From assembly GCA_001512915.1 (NCBI GenBank), contig LFTC01000021.1, positions 2,493 through 52,684 of the forward strand: DNA of 50,192 nucleotides. The letters run 5' to 3'. Each line of letters starts with the position of its first letter. The first letter of the stretch is position 1. The position numbers and the translations under genes were made by a program. Origin of the DNA: Clostridiales bacterium DTU083. GTDB taxonomy: Bacteria > Bacillota > Clostridia > Caldicoprobacterales > DTU083. Shown here piece after piece: positions 1 through 10,090 of this stretch. A model generated the notes under the pieces. The model was not told the origin of the DNA. It made no database searches and worked only from the letters and a program-made list of their open reading frames with translations.

Positions 1-1208
1 TAATGAGTTCCAACCATGGAGTTTTTGTAGATCTCTGTGCCTTCCTTAATAGTAATATCATTTTTTATAAGTACGATGCCACCGGTGCAGAGTTTTGATT
101 TGTACGGATTGTCTCTGCCATCTCTTAAACCACATTTAACACCTTTTTCAATTATCGCACCTTGTCCTACGATAGTTTTTACCAAAATTGCGTCTTCACC
201 TATATAGGCATTAGGCATAATAACGCAATCTTTTAATTTTGCTCCCTTCTCTATGGTAACCCCATATGATACAACTGAGTTTTCTACTGTCCCGTAGATA
301 TTGCACCCTTCTGTAATACAGCTGTTTTTTATGTATGCTTCACTTGATACATAATGAGGTGGCTTTATAGGATTCTTTGTGTATATTTTCCAATTTGTGT
401 CATAGAGATTAAAAACAGGTGGAGATGCGATTATATCCATATTGGCTTCCCAAAGACTATGGATTGTACCTACGTCCTTCCAATACCCATTAAATTGATA
501 TGCATACAATTTTTCTTTACATTCAAGCATTCTAGGTATAACATTTTTTCCAAAATCATTTGAAGATGTCGGATCCTGCTCATCTAAAATAAGATACTCT
601 CTAAGTTTATCCCAGTTAAAAACATATATTCCCATGGAAGCCTGATTACTAATTGGTTCATCGGGTTTTTCTTCAAATTCAGTTATCCGGCCGCTTTCAT
701 CAGTATTCATGATTCCAAACCTGCCGGCCTGTTCCCATGGAACCGACATAACCGCTATAGTAGCTGCAGCACCCACCTCTTTATGGTATTTGATCATATC
801 GTTATAATTCATTTTATATATGTGATCACCAGATAAGACTAATACATATTCAGGTTCAAACTGCTGGATGAAAGGAATGTTCTGATAAATAGCATTCGCT
901 GTGCCCTTATACCATTCCCCTCTTTTTGATCTAATATATGGAGGAAGAATATATACTCCACCAAAATTTCGATCTAAATCCCAGGGGCCTCCATTACCAA
1001 TGTATGTGTTCAGATCAAGAGGCTGGTATTGTGTAAGAACACCAACAATATTTATTCCTGAATGAGAACAATTGCTTAAAGTAAAATCAATAATCCTATA
1101 TTTACCCCCAAATGGTACTGCAGGTTTGGCAAGATCATCGGTAAGTACTCCTAAACGACTTCCATGCCCTCCTGCCAAGATCATTGCTACACATTCTACC
1201 CTAGCCAT
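1..1208 (-). CDS. glgC: Glucose-1-phosphate adenylyltransferase GlgC (3' end cut by window edge)
   Basis: Makes ADP-glucose from ATP and glucose-1-phosphate, the committed step of bacterial glycogen synthesis in the cytoplasm. I translated the reverse strand from the ATG at 1208 and found an open frame to the window edge (402 codons). The N-terminus has the nucleotidyltransferase signature [16 protein letters not shown], followed by [15 protein letters not shown]. Further on come [10 protein letters not shown] and a C-terminal left-handed beta-helix region (repeats such as [13 protein letters not shown]). The frame ends in NSMVGTH, close to where the family normally ends, so only a few residues are probably missing. 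The start follows a GGGGGG-type ribosome binding site. It lies 20 bp downstream of glgB on the same strand, as in glgBC operons; a glgD could follow outside the window. The call is secure. Confidence 0.95.
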   Translation of the reverse strand, partial: MARVECVAMILAGGHGSRLGVLTDDLAKPAVPFGGKYRIIDFTLSNCSHSGINIVGVLTQYQPLDLNTYIGNGGPWDLDRNFGGVYILPPYIRSKRGEWYKGTANAIYQNIPFIQQFEPEYVLVLSGDHIYKMNYNDMIKYHKEVGAAATIAVMSVPWEQAGRFGIMNTDESGRITEFEEKPDEPISNQASMGIYVFNWDKLREYLILDEQDPTSSNDFGKNVIPRMLECKEKLYAYQFNGYWKDVGTIHSLWEANMDIIASPPVFNLYDTNWKIYTKNPIKPPHYVSSEAYIKNSCITEGCNIYGTVENSVVSYGVTIEKGAKLKDCVIMPNAYIGEDAILVKTIVGQGAIIEKGVKCGLRDGRDNPYKSKLCTGGIVLIKNDITIKEGTEIYKNSMVGTH

Positions 1209-1228
1209 CAAATCCGCCCCCCTTTCCT

Positions 1229-3178
1229 CTAATTCGTATCAGCTGATTTCATTTTTTTCCTGCTTTGCCCCGGGCACTTTCTTAGATAAACAGTAGATAA
1301 AGGCGCAAGATCAATTTCAATTACATGTTCAACATGTTCTTTAATCTTTTTCTTATTAGACTTGTAAGTGGGCAAGTATTCTGTTGCACCTCCAAACTCC
1401 ACATAATCACTGTGAAGTAACACATAATATTCACCTGAAGTTGGTACTCTGATCTGATATTTATGACGGAAAACAGGCGTAAAATTGGATATAACAATCA
1501 TATATTCTCCCTTTTTTCTTCCTCTACGTAAAAAAGAAATTACGCTGTTATCAGCATCATCAGCCTGGATCCATTCAAATCCGTCCCAGCTGTGGTCCAA
1601 TTGCCATAAACAACGGTTTTTCAAATAGATGTGATTAAGTTCTCTTACATAATGTTTCAATCTTCCATGACTTTCATACTCTAACAAAAACCACTCAAGC
1701 TGAGCATCATATCTCCACTCAATAAATTGACCAAATTCCCCGCCCATAAACAAAAGTTTTTTTCCAGGCAGTGCCATCATATAACCATAAAAAGCTCGAA
1801 GGGTAGAAAACTTCTGTTCATACGTACCGAACATTTTGTTGATCAGAGACTTCTTGCCATGCACAACTTCATCATGAGAAAGAGGTAAAATGAAATTTTC
1901 TGAGTATGTATACATTAATAAAAAAGTAAGCAGGCTATGATTAAATTTTCTGAAATATGGATCCATAGAAAAGTATTTCAAGGAATCATGCATCCAGCCC
2001 ATATTCCATTTATAATTAAATCCTAATCCTCCTTCGTGTACCGGTCTGGTAACTCCAGGAAATGCTGTGGATTCTTCCGCTATCATTAAAGCATTAGGTA
2101 TCTCAGAAAATATCGCTTTATTTAATTTTTGCAGAAATGAAATAGCTTCCAGATTTTCGTTTCCACCATACTCATTAGGCAGCCATTCACCGGATTTTCT
2201 GCCATAATCCCGATAAATCATGGAGCTGACGGCATCCACTCTTAGACCGTCAAACCGATATACCTTAAGCCAAAACATAGCATTGGAAATTAAAAATGAC
2301 TGAACTTCAGGTTTTCTGTAGTCAAAAACTAATGTTCCCCAGTGTGCATGTTCGCCTATGCGTTTATCCTCATATTCATAAAGACAAGTACCGTCAAACC
2401 GAGCCAAGCCATGAGCATCTTTTGGAAAATGAGCAGGTACCCAATCCATTATTACTTTCAATCCAGCTCCATGACACTCATCTATAAAATACATTAAGTC
2501 CTCAGGATCACCATAACGCCGGGTAGGAGCATAATAACCTGTCACCTGATAACCCCATGATGCATCCAGCGGATGCTCTTGGAGAGGCATCAATTCAATG
2601 TGTGTGTAGCCCATATCAACAACATAAGGTATAAGCGCTTCTGCCATTTCCCTATAAGTATAAAAAGAACCATCTTCATGCCTTTTCCACGATCCTGCAT
2701 GTACTTCATATATGAGCATCGGAGACTCATAGGGTAATTGTGTTTTATCTTTTTGACGACTTGAATTCCTCCATTGGTATCGATCCAACCGGTAGGTCAC
2801 TGAGGCAGTGCCAGGTCTGATTTCTGAGCAAAAAGCGAACGGATCAGCTTTTAAAAAGATATGACCATCTGATGAGATAATAGCATATTTATAAAGCTGC
2901 CCTGTCTTCATTCCAGGCACAAATGTCCACCAAATACCAGAATCCTCTATTCTTTCCATAGGATGTGAATCAATGCGCCATTGGTTAAAATCACCTACCA
3001 GGCTGACTGCCTTTGCATTAGGGGCCCATACGGCAAAACGATAACCATCCTGTTGATTATTATCATCAGAAATGTACTTACAGCCTAGCATTTGATATGT
3101 ATCATAATTAGTTCCTTCATGAAACAGATATATCTGATAATCAGTGGGCATTAAAAACTTGTTAGACTTTTTTGTCAT
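1229..3178 (-). CDS. glgB: 1,4-alpha-glucan branching enzyme GlgB
   Basis: Introduces alpha-1,6 branches into glycogen. At 649 residues the length is normal. An N-terminal CBM48-type beta domain (about residues 40-125, with [19 protein letters not shown]) precedes the GH13 barrel. The expected catalytic triad is visible: nucleophile Asp315 in [11 protein letters not shown], acid/base Glu368 in LMIAEES, and Asp436 in [23 protein letters not shown] and [12 protein letters not shown] are typical branching-enzyme blocks. The start ATG at 3178 has a GGGGG ribosome binding site. It is the first gene of a leftward glgB-glgC transcript, divergent from glgA, with a good sigma-A-like promoter at 3274-3302. 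The product is certain at family level. Confidence 0.96.
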   Translation of the reverse strand: MTKKSNKFLMPTDYQIYLFHEGTNYDTYQMLGCKYISDDNNQQDGYRFAVWAPNAKAVSLVGDFNQWRIDSHPMERIEDSGIWWTFVPGMKTGQLYKYAIISSDGHIFLKADPFAFCSEIRPGTASVTYRLDRYQWRNSSRQKDKTQLPYESPMLIYEVHAGSWKRHEDGSFYTYREMAEALIPYVVDMGYTHIELMPLQEHPLDASWGYQVTGYYAPTRRYGDPEDLMYFIDECHGAGLKVIMDWVPAHFPKDAHGLARFDGTCLYEYEDKRIGEHAHWGTLVFDYRKPEVQSFLISNAMFWLKVYRFDGLRVDAVSSMIYRDYGRKSGEWLPNEYGGNENLEAISFLQKLNKAIFSEIPNALMIAEESTAFPGVTRPVHEGGLGFNYKWNMGWMHDSLKYFSMDPYFRKFNHSLLTFLLMYTYSENFILPLSHDEVVHGKKSLINKMFGTYEQKFSTLRAFYGYMMALPGKKLLFMGGEFGQFIEWRYDAQLEWFLLEYESHGRLKHYVRELNHIYLKNRCLWQLDHSWDGFEWIQADDADNSVISFLRRGRKKGEYMIVISNFTPVFRHKYQIRVPTSGEYYVLLHSDYVEFGGATEYLPTYKSNKKKIKEHVEHVIEIDLAPLSTVYLRKCPGQSRKKMKSADTN

Positions 3179-3263
3179 GGAATAGCCCCCATTTAAGTTT
3201 TGAAATCCAAAAATCTTTACCGGATAAGTTAAAATATGATAGAATCTGTGTTAGAATATTCTC

Positions 3264-3279
3264 TATAATTTTAATTATA
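3264..3279. promoter_or_regulatory. 16-bp palindrome between the divergent glg operons
   Basis: The sequence TATAATTTTAATTATA is a perfect dyad (7-bp arms, 2-bp centre). It supplies a TATAAT-like -10 in both directions: 3264-3269 for glgA and 3274-3279 for glgB. The leftward element has a good -35; the rightward one has no recognisable -35 at 16-18 bp. A shared centre like this could couple the two promoters or bind a regulator. Coincidental symmetry of AT-rich DNA is also possible. Confidence 0.45.
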
Positions 3280-3302
3280 TAGGTATATACTGCTTTCTTC
3301 AA
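3274..3302 (-). promoter_or_regulatory. Sigma-A-like promoter of glgB-glgC
   Basis: On the minus strand, TTGAAG (3297-3302) is followed after exactly 17 bp by TATAAT (3274-3279). This is a near-consensus housekeeping promoter about 95 bp upstream of the glgB start. The -35 lies just upstream of the glgA start on the other strand, so the two operons share this region. Confidence 0.7.
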
Positions 3303-3325
3303 TATAAAAACCCTTATTAAAGGCG

Positions 3326-4783
3326 GTGAGCAAAATAATCCGTGTTTTGCTGGCTTCTTCGGAAGCTGTTCCCTTTGCTAAAACCGGAGGTCTGGCTGAT
3401 GTAGCAGGTTCTCTGCCGATGGCTATCGATAAAAATGAATTTGACATCCGCGTCATTATGCCCAAATATGCCTCTATACCCCAGGAATACGTTGATAGAA
3501 TGAAATTTATAAAACACATAAACGTTCCTCTGGCTTGGCGCAATAAGTACTGCGGTATTTTCGAACTTCAGCATGAAAGAATATTTTTTTATTTTATTGA
3601 TAATGAATTCTATTTCGGCGGCAATCAGCTTTACAGTTATATACATGAAGACATCGAAAAATTTGCATTTTTCAGCAAGGCCGTCCTCTCTGCGCTGCCT
3701 CATATTGGATTCAGCCCTGACATAATCCACTGTAATGACTGGCAGACAAGTCTAATACCGGTGATGCTAAAGACTCTTTTTTCCAACAATGGTTTCTATA
3801 GCAGTATTAAGACTATTTTAACCATTCATAATCTCAAGTTTCAGGGAATATGGGGATTAAAAGAAACACAAGATGCAACTGGACTGCCGGAAGAATGTTT
3901 TTCGCCTGATAAGCTTGAATTTTACGGGGATGCAAATTTATTAAAAGGCGGCATTATATATTCAGACCATATTACAACTGTAAGCGAAACTTATATGCAT
4001 GAGATACAAACACCTGAATTTGGAGAAAGGTTAGATGGATTGCTCCGTGCCAGGAGGAATGTTTTGTCCGGCATCATCAACGGCATTTCATATGCGGAAT
4101 ATAACCCTTCTACTGACAAATATATCTATGCAAAATATAATCGAAGAGATTTTCCAAGTCGTAAAAAAGAGAATAAGATCGCACTTCAAAGGGAGCTTAA
4201 CCTTCATCCAGACAAAAACATTTTTCTGATCGGTATAGTTTCCAGATTAACCAGCCAGAAAGGCATAGATTTGATAGCTAGTATAATGGACAGATTATGT
4301 AATATTGATATGCAATTAATTGTTCTAGGCACGGGAGAACAGCATTATGAAGACATGTTTCGTTTTTATGCTAATAATAATCCTGATAAGGTGTCAGCGA
4401 ATATTTATTTTTCCGATGACCTTGCCCATAAAATCTATGCTGCTTCTGATGTATTTCTTATGCCTTCGCTCTTTGAGCCCTGCGGCTTGAGTCAGCTAAT
4501 CAGCATGCGCTATGGCACACTCCCCATAGTAAGGGAAACAGGAGGACTTAATGATACAGTTCTTCCCTATAATAAATATACTGGAGAAGGAACCGGTTTC
4601 TCGTTCAGAAACTATCATTCAGAAGAATTATGGGATACAATTAATCTCGCAAAGAAAGTATTTACAAACCGGAAAGATTGGAATAGCATAGTTAGACAGG
4701 CTATGGCCAAAAATTATTCCTGGGAAAAATCGGCACAGCATTATGCCAAGCTTTATAAAAACCTAATTAATAAACAAATATAA
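3326..4783 (+). CDS. glgA: Glycogen synthase GlgA (ADP-glucose dependent)
   Basis: Transfers glucose from ADP-glucose to the growing glycogen chain (GT5 family, GT-B fold). The protein is 485 residues, normal for the family. The N-terminal ADP-glucose site KTGGLADVAGSLP is intact. The C-terminal lobe has FEPCGLSQLISMRYGTLPIVRETGGLNDTV split over the usual donor-binding loop (FEPCG and RETGGL). The start is a GTG at 3326, with an in-frame TAA at 3305 just upstream, so no longer form is possible. The AAGGCGG ribosome binding site sits unusually close to it, so the exact start is slightly uncertain. It is the first gene of a rightward glgA-glgP-GH13 operon, 32 bp before glgP. Confidence 0.95.
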   Translation: MSKIIRVLLASSEAVPFAKTGGLADVAGSLPMAIDKNEFDIRVIMPKYASIPQEYVDRMKFIKHINVPLAWRNKYCGIFELQHERIFFYFIDNEFYFGGNQLYSYIHEDIEKFAFFSKAVLSALPHIGFSPDIIHCNDWQTSLIPVMLKTLFSNNGFYSSIKTILTIHNLKFQGIWGLKETQDATGLPEECFSPDKLEFYGDANLLKGGIIYSDHITTVSETYMHEIQTPEFGERLDGLLRARRNVLSGIINGISYAEYNPSTDKYIYAKYNRRDFPSRKKENKIALQRELNLHPDKNIFLIGIVSRLTSQKGIDLIASIMDRLCNIDMQLIVLGTGEQHYEDMFRFYANNNPDKVSANIYFSDDLAHKIYAASDVFLMPSLFEPCGLSQLISMRYGTLPIVRETGGLNDTVLPYNKYTGEGTGFSFRNYHSEELWDTINLAKKVFTNRKDWNSIVRQAMAKNYSWEKSAQHYAKLYKNLINKQI

Positions 4784-4814
4784 TTTGAAAATGTTTTAAA
4801 ATACAGGAGGAAAT

Positions 4815-7262
4815 ATGAAATACTACATTGATTTTTCAAGTGAACAAACGCTAAAAGAAGCTATAGTAAATAAGCTAAAACATGAATTCGGAAAAAATGT
4901 GGATGAAGCTTCTCCGGAACTTATATACAAAGCATGTGCTTTAGTTATACGCGATAGGCTGCTGGCTCAAATGGCAGAAACTAATAAAAAGGATATCAAT
5001 AACAAAAAACTCTATTATTTATCCATGGAATTTCTTGCAGGCCGTTCACTTGCCAATAACATAATTAATCTTATGCAAACCGATTCATTTAATAATGTGT
5101 TTAAGGAATTTGGCCTTAATCTCGAGCAAATTTTACATTATGAACCGGAAGCTGGATTGGGCAGCGGTGGCCTAGGCAGATTAGCAGCCTGTTTTATGGA
5201 TTCGCTGACTACCATGGAATTGCCTGCTGTTGGCTGCGGTATACGGTATGAATATGGCTTATTCAAACAGCTTATTAAGGAAGGCGAACAGGTTGAAATT
5301 CCGGATTGGTGGCTGAAGTATGGTAATATATGGGAAGTGGAACGTGAAGAAGAAAAAGTGGAAGTGAGATTTGGAGGTACTATTGAAAAAATCTGGTCTG
5401 AAGGCAAACTCATAGTGAATTATCATAATTATAAGACCATTGAAGCCATACCCTATGATTTCCCAATAAGCGGATATGGTGCTGACCGTGTCAATTATCT
5501 GCGCTTATGGCAGGCTAAAGCCACAAAAGCAATGGATATGCAGCTATTCAACAGGGGAGATTTTGTCAATGCCTTTGCCGAGAAGGAAAAAGATGAACTA
5601 ATTTCCAAGGTGCTTTATCCAGCAGACAACAACCAGGAAGGAAAAATGCTAAGGCTTATGCAGGAATACTTTCTTTCTTCTGCAACTATTCAGTGGATAA
5701 TTAAAGAATATAAAACACACTATGGAAGTAACTTCCTTCAGATGCCGGACAAGATTGTAATACAAATTAATGACACCCATCCTGCCCTTGCCATCCCCGA
5801 GATGATGCGAATTCTTATGGATGATGAAGGGCTGGAGTGGGATGAAGCATGGTATATTGTAACTAATACATTTGCATATACTAATCACACCGTTATGGCT
5901 GAGGCTTTGGAAAAATGGCCGATATATATCTTTAAACCCTTGCTTCCTCGGATTTTCAGCATCATCAAAGAAATAAACTTAAGAAACATGGAGAAATTAA
6001 ATAAGTTTTGTCCTTGTGATCGCAATAAGCATGAATACATGGCGGTGATTTCTCATGATCAGATAAATATGTCTAATCTGTGTCTGGCTGCCTGTTTTGC
6101 TGTAAACGGTGTTTCTGCTCTTCATGGCCGTATTTTAACAGAAGATCTCTTTGCAGACTATGCCAGGATGAATCCAGAAAGATTTCATTCCATAACCAAT
6201 GGTATTACTTTCCGCCGCTGGCTGCTGCACGCCAATCCTGAACTGTCTGAATTAATATCCAGCCGTATTGGCACAAACTGGCTTAAAGAACCATCATTGC
6301 TTGCCAACCTGAAACCTTACGCAGATGATCAGGATTTTAGAAAGATATTTGCTCAGATAAAACAAAAAAATAAAAAGAAACTAGCAGCATATATCAGAGA
6401 TAATTACGGAACAGAAATTGATATCTGCTCTATCTTTGATATACATGCTAAAAGGCTTCATGAATATAAACGTCAGCTCCTGAAAGCTTTGCATATACTA
6501 TATCTATACAATCGAATTCTAGAAAATCCTGATATGTATTTTACACCCGTGATTTTTATTTTCGCAGCCAAAGCGGCACCGGGATACGTCAGAGCAAAGC
6601 AAATAATTAAACTGATTAATTCCATAGCAGAACTTGTAAACAATGATCAGCGCATACAGAATAAGCTGAAAGTAGTTTTCCTGGAAAACTATAACGTCAG
6701 CTTAGCTGAGATACTTATTCCGGCTGCTGATCTGTCAGAACAAATTTCTACAGCCGGCAAGGAAGCCTCTGGAACTGGTAATATGAAGTTTATGTTGAAT
6801 GGAGCAATTACTATCGGCACCTTGGATGGAGCCAATGTTGAAATTGCCGAGCAAGTTGGCAAAGATAATATCTATCTCTTTGGTTTACGCGCTGAAGAGG
6901 TACGGCAAAGATATCAATATCAATCCGATGAAGTAAGCCACATTTATACATCGGACTATGAGCTTCATCTGGTGCTGGACCAGTTAATTCATGGTCCTGT
7001 TTCTGACTATGATAAAGCAGCTTTCAGGGATATATATCAGTCGCTCTTGTATGGCGATTATGGTATGCCGGATCCCTATATGGTAATACGAGATTTCCGT
7101 GAATATGTGGAAATACAAGAGAAGATATATAGAGATTATAACAACCCTGAATTATGGTGGCGTAAGGCAGTGTTAAACACTGCATCTGCGGGTTACTTCT
7201 CCAGTGACAGAACTATTCAGGAATACAATAAAAGAATCTGGCATTTGGAGGTATCGGAATGA
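4815..7262 (+). CDS. glgP: Glycogen/maltodextrin phosphorylase GlgP
   Basis: Removes glucose units from glycogen ends by phosphorolysis, giving glucose-1-phosphate (GT35). It is 815 residues, full length for the family. The pyridoxal-phosphate site EASGTGNMKFMLNGA is intact, with the cofactor lysine at about residue 658. The family blocks YLSMEFLAGRSLANN, EAGLGSGGLGRLAACFMDS and QINDTHPALAIPEMMR are also present. An AGGAGG ribosome binding site precedes the ATG. Its stop overlaps the start of the next gene (ATGA, 7259-7262), implying translational coupling with the GH13 hydrolase. Together they would degrade branched glucan. Confidence 0.95.
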   Translation: MKYYIDFSSEQTLKEAIVNKLKHEFGKNVDEASPELIYKACALVIRDRLLAQMAETNKKDINNKKLYYLSMEFLAGRSLANNIINLMQTDSFNNVFKEFGLNLEQILHYEPEAGLGSGGLGRLAACFMDSLTTMELPAVGCGIRYEYGLFKQLIKEGEQVEIPDWWLKYGNIWEVEREEEKVEVRFGGTIEKIWSEGKLIVNYHNYKTIEAIPYDFPISGYGADRVNYLRLWQAKATKAMDMQLFNRGDFVNAFAEKEKDELISKVLYPADNNQEGKMLRLMQEYFLSSATIQWIIKEYKTHYGSNFLQMPDKIVIQINDTHPALAIPEMMRILMDDEGLEWDEAWYIVTNTFAYTNHTVMAEALEKWPIYIFKPLLPRIFSIIKEINLRNMEKLNKFCPCDRNKHEYMAVISHDQINMSNLCLAACFAVNGVSALHGRILTEDLFADYARMNPERFHSITNGITFRRWLLHANPELSELISSRIGTNWLKEPSLLANLKPYADDQDFRKIFAQIKQKNKKKLAAYIRDNYGTEIDICSIFDIHAKRLHEYKRQLLKALHILYLYNRILENPDMYFTPVIFIFAAKAAPGYVRAKQIIKLINSIAELVNNDQRIQNKLKVVFLENYNVSLAEILIPAADLSEQISTAGKEASGTGNMKFMLNGAITIGTLDGANVEIAEQVGKDNIYLFGLRAEEVRQRYQYQSDEVSHIYTSDYELHLVLDQLIHGPVSDYDKAAFRDIYQSLLYGDYGMPDPYMVIRDFREYVEIQEKIYRDYNNPELWWRKAVLNTASAGYFSSDRTIQEYNKRIWHLEVSE

Positions 7263-9178
7263 TTATAGAACATGACTCCAGAAATTCTTTCTACCGCTTT
7301 CCTTTTGGCGCTGTTCCCTGCCTGAGTACTGTAGTGCTCAGGCTTTTTGTAAAAATAGAAGATATACCTCGAAAAATATCTTTAGTCTATACATTTAATA
7401 ATAAACCTGTCAGCTTGACCATGTATTACATCAATTCTATTGCTCAGGGCAGCTTATATGAGACAATGCTGACCGTGCCTGAAACACCGGGCTTGTTATG
7501 GTATTATTTTATTATAGAAACAAATACAAAAACTTACTATTATGGTAACAATAGTAATAAATACGGAGGCTTGGGTGCACTTTATCAAGACATTCCTCCA
7601 TCTTATCAGATTACAGTTTACAAAAAGGAATACAAAACGCCGGATTGGTTTAAAAATGCCATAATTTATCAAATTTTCCCCGATCGTTTTTACAAAGGCA
7701 GCATGGACAGTTTTGCAGCCGGCCGGGATGATATACTCCCTAGAAAATGGGGGGAAATTCCTTATTATAAAAAAGAGCAATTTGGAGAAGAATATAAATC
7801 TAATGATTTTTTTGGAGGAAACTTAACAGGGATTATAGAAAAGCTCCCATATTTATGTGATCTTGGCATTACTGCAATTTATCTGAACCCCATATTTCAA
7901 GCTTACTCCAATCATAAATATGATGTGGGGGATTATGAAGTTGTTGATCCTATGTTTGGCAGCAATGAATTGTTCCAGAAACTATGCAATGAAGCCTCAA
8001 AATATGGAATAAAGATTATACTGGATGGGGTTTTTAGTCATACCGGCAGTGATAGTAAGTATTTTAATAAAGAAGGAACTTATTCTACTACAGGTGCTTT
8101 TCAATCAAAAGACTCACCATATTACAGCTGGTATAGTTTTATTGATTATCCAGATAACTATGAATGCTGGTGGGGCATCAAAACCCTTCCTCAAACTAAT
8201 GAAACTGAAACAACATTTATGGAATATATACTCACTTCACCTGATTCCATAGTAAAGAAATGGCTTGCTTGGGGGGCTGCAGGCTGGAGATTGGATGTGG
8301 CTGATGAACTGCCGCCGGAGTTTATAAAAATACTTCGCAGAGAAATTAAAGCATTTGATCCGGAAGCAGTTATAATTGGAGAAGTATGGGAGGATGCCTC
8401 AAACAAAATAAGCTACGGACAACAAAGAGAATATATACTAGGTGAAGAATTGGATTCAGTTACTAATTATCCTTTAAGAAATGCTCTCATAGATTTTGCT
8501 TGCGGCCATATAGATGCTTATACATTCGGCATGAGGATCATGTCATTATATGAGAACTATCCAAAAGAAGCTTTCTATTCCCTTATGAATTTTTTATCCA
8601 CCCATGATGTAGAACGTATTATAACAATGCTTGGCGATGCACCACCAGAACATACTCTTTCTCCTGATGAGAAAGCAGAATTTATATTGAGTAAAGAAAA
8701 ATTCGAATTGGCGAAAAGTCGGTTAAAAAATCTTGTTTTACTCCAAATGACGATGCCTGGAGTGCCTTGCATATATTATGGAGATGAAGCAGGTATGCAA
8801 GGCTATGGAGATCCGTTCAACCGGAAGCCTTTTCCATGGGGAAAGGAAGATAAGGAAATTAAAGCTATATACAAAGAAATGATTGATTTGCGTAAAAAAC
8901 AGCTTATTCTAGTAAATGGTGAATTTGAAATTTTGTATATGTATAGTTCATGTTTTTCTTTTGCCAGATATAACAAGGAAAAAATGATTTTAGTTGCTGT
9001 TAATATGTCCACCAAGCAAGAAATATTTACCCGCCTGGATCTGGCACGTTTTTGCCCATCACATGCACAGGATTTAAAAACAAAAATTAAAATACCTATA
9101 ATAGACAGTATTATTATCTTTGACCTTCCACCATTAGAGTTTCGTGTTATTAAGGTGGATATAAAAAAGCCTCGGTAA
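7259..9178 (+). CDS. GH13 alpha-glycosidase (neopullulanase/cyclomaltodextrinase-like)
   Basis: A cytoplasmic GH13 hydrolase: no signal peptide is visible. It has 639 residues. The first 125 or so form a beta-rich N-terminal domain of the kind found in maltogenic amylases and neopullulanases. The barrel follows from IIYQIFPDRF. The catalytic triad is complete: Asp346 (GWRLDVADE), Glu375 (IIGEVWED) and Asp450 (LSTHDVER). GVPCIYYGDEAGMQG is typical of the alpha-glucosidase/neopullulanase side of the family. Its start overlaps glgP by 4 bp, so it probably trims the oligosaccharides left by phosphorylase. Exact specificity (alpha-1,4, alpha-1,6 or cyclodextrins) cannot be read from sequence. The stop codon lies in the loop of the following terminator. 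Confidence 0.88.
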   Translation: MIIEHDSRNSFYRFPFGAVPCLSTVVLRLFVKIEDIPRKISLVYTFNNKPVSLTMYYINSIAQGSLYETMLTVPETPGLLWYYFIIETNTKTYYYGNNSNKYGGLGALYQDIPPSYQITVYKKEYKTPDWFKNAIIYQIFPDRFYKGSMDSFAAGRDDILPRKWGEIPYYKKEQFGEEYKSNDFFGGNLTGIIEKLPYLCDLGITAIYLNPIFQAYSNHKYDVGDYEVVDPMFGSNELFQKLCNEASKYGIKIILDGVFSHTGSDSKYFNKEGTYSTTGAFQSKDSPYYSWYSFIDYPDNYECWWGIKTLPQTNETETTFMEYILTSPDSIVKKWLAWGAAGWRLDVADELPPEFIKILRREIKAFDPEAVIIGEVWEDASNKISYGQQREYILGEELDSVTNYPLRNALIDFACGHIDAYTFGMRIMSLYENYPKEAFYSLMNFLSTHDVERIITMLGDAPPEHTLSPDEKAEFILSKEKFELAKSRLKNLVLLQMTMPGVPCIYYGDEAGMQGYGDPFNRKPFPWGKEDKEIKAIYKEMIDLRKKQLILVNGEFEILYMYSSCFSFARYNKEKMILVAVNMSTKQEIFTRLDLARFCPSHAQDLKTKIKIPIIDSIIIFDLPPLEFRVIKVDIKKPR

Positions 9179-9195
9179 AAAACCGAAGCCTTTTT
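9163..9195 (+). terminator. Terminator after the glgA-glgP-GH13 operon
   Basis: GCCTCGG (9169-9175) pairs with CCGAAGC (9183-9189) with one C-A mismatch, flanked by A6 on the left and T5 on the right. It can act in both directions, serving the rightward glg operon and the leftward gene ending at 9212. The GH13 stop codon (9176-9178) is inside the loop. Confidence 0.75.
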
Positions 9196-9211
9196 AATTA
9201 TTTTTCTCTTT

Positions 9212-9937
9212 TTATTCTTCAGTTTCCTCGTCTTCCAGTATCCTGTGGCCGCTTTTCTTTTTCTTTTTCTCTAGGATGTCTTCAAGCTGCGGCGGGAACA
9301 AGGGTAATTCAAATATATCTTCACAAATCGACTCTGCAAATTCTTCACATGGAGGAATTTCACAGAATCCAAAGGAAGGTATTAACAACTCAACCTTTGC
9401 AACGATTTTCAAGATAATAGTAATACACACATCTACATTAAATCTGAAAGTTTCCCCAGGAATGAATTTACCCGATACACAAACTGCATTTACAATGCTT
9501 TCCAATTGGAATGGTATAACAGATTCATCAGGTACGTAAAGGATTACATCCTTTGGAATGGTTATTACTGCCATTCCACTTCCCTGCCTGCATTCACTGT
9601 CCTCAAAAATAACCTCAATGGGGATCTCAACCTTGGTTCTTACACGTGCAAAATTGGGACGATCAGGAAGCCGATCAATGCGCGTTCCAATAAGCTTCCC
9701 TTTGGTTGTGGTGCTTCTGCAGCTTACAAAAGTAAGCGGCGGTTCAAAATTATGTCGTCCTTTGGATACTTCAGTCAGTACAATTCTGACGTCGTTCAAC
9801 GTCTCCTGCTGAAGACATGAATCATATACCTTGTTTACCTGAATGCATACTTTTTCACGTATTCTTTTCAACTCGTCAAAGCCAATTCTTCCTGGACAAC
9901 GAGGATTGCCTTCATTCTTATAGGAATAAAAAGACAT
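9212..9937 (-). CDS. Conserved clostridial-type protein, SPOCS/DUF3794-like, function unknown
   Basis: A 241-residue protein without signal peptide or membrane segment. It opens with IREKVCIQVNKVYDSCLQQE, which resembles the VKV-KVYDSC start of short SPOCS (DUF3794) proteins of spore formers. It continues with alternating beta-like segments and cysteines scattered at intervals (for example CRST, CRQG, CVSG, and a CEIPPC cluster). The C-terminus is highly charged and acidic/lysine-rich (EKKKKKSG). A GGGGGG ribosome binding site fixes the ATG at 9937. It is divergent from the propeller-like gene at 10091. SPOCS domains occur in spore-coat morphogenetic proteins, so a spore-envelope role is a reasonable but unproven inference. 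Confidence 0.6.
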   Translation of the reverse strand: MSFYSYKNEGNPRCPGRIGFDELKRIREKVCIQVNKVYDSCLQQETLNDVRIVLTEVSKGRHNFEPPLTFVSCRSTTTKGKLIGTRIDRLPDRPNFARVRTKVEIPIEVIFEDSECRQGSGMAVITIPKDVILYVPDESVIPFQLESIVNAVCVSGKFIPGETFRFNVDVCITIILKIVAKVELLIPSFGFCEIPPCEEFAESICEDIFELPLFPPQLEDILEKKKKKSGHRILEDEETEE

Positions 9938-10035
9938 CTGCTACCCCCCTTTTCCTAATGGAATCGTAAGAGAATTAAGTTCTCAATAGCATGATATGAC
10001 AGATGCAACGTGATTGTGTATCAGGCAGTGATATT

Positions 10036-10063
10036 TTGCATAGCTTTTTCATATGATTATATT
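10036..10063 (+). promoter_or_regulatory. Candidate promoter for the propeller-like gene
   Basis: TTGCAT (10036-10041), 16-bp spacer, TATATT (10058-10063). A start point near 10070 would leave a short leader containing the GGAAGTG ribosome binding site at 10078-10084, before the ATG at 10091. This supports the 10091 start over the upstream in-frame ATG at 10010. Confidence 0.5.
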
Positions 10064-10090
10064 AAATTTGGAATACTGGAAGTGATAAAC

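Noticed and set aside
1072-1296. Rightward open frame overlapping the glgC start and glgB end
   Set aside because: Shadow of the intact leftward glgC and glgB genes; no ribosome binding site and no recognisable protein.
3317-3730. Leftward open frame inside glgA
   Set aside because: Fully covered by the glgA coding sequence, whose motifs are intact; no promoter or ribosome binding site for the opposite frame.
10010-10090. Upstream extension of the propeller-like protein to the ATG at 10010
   Set aside because: The -35 and -10 of the candidate promoter lie within it, and the ATG at 10091 has a good ribosome binding site.
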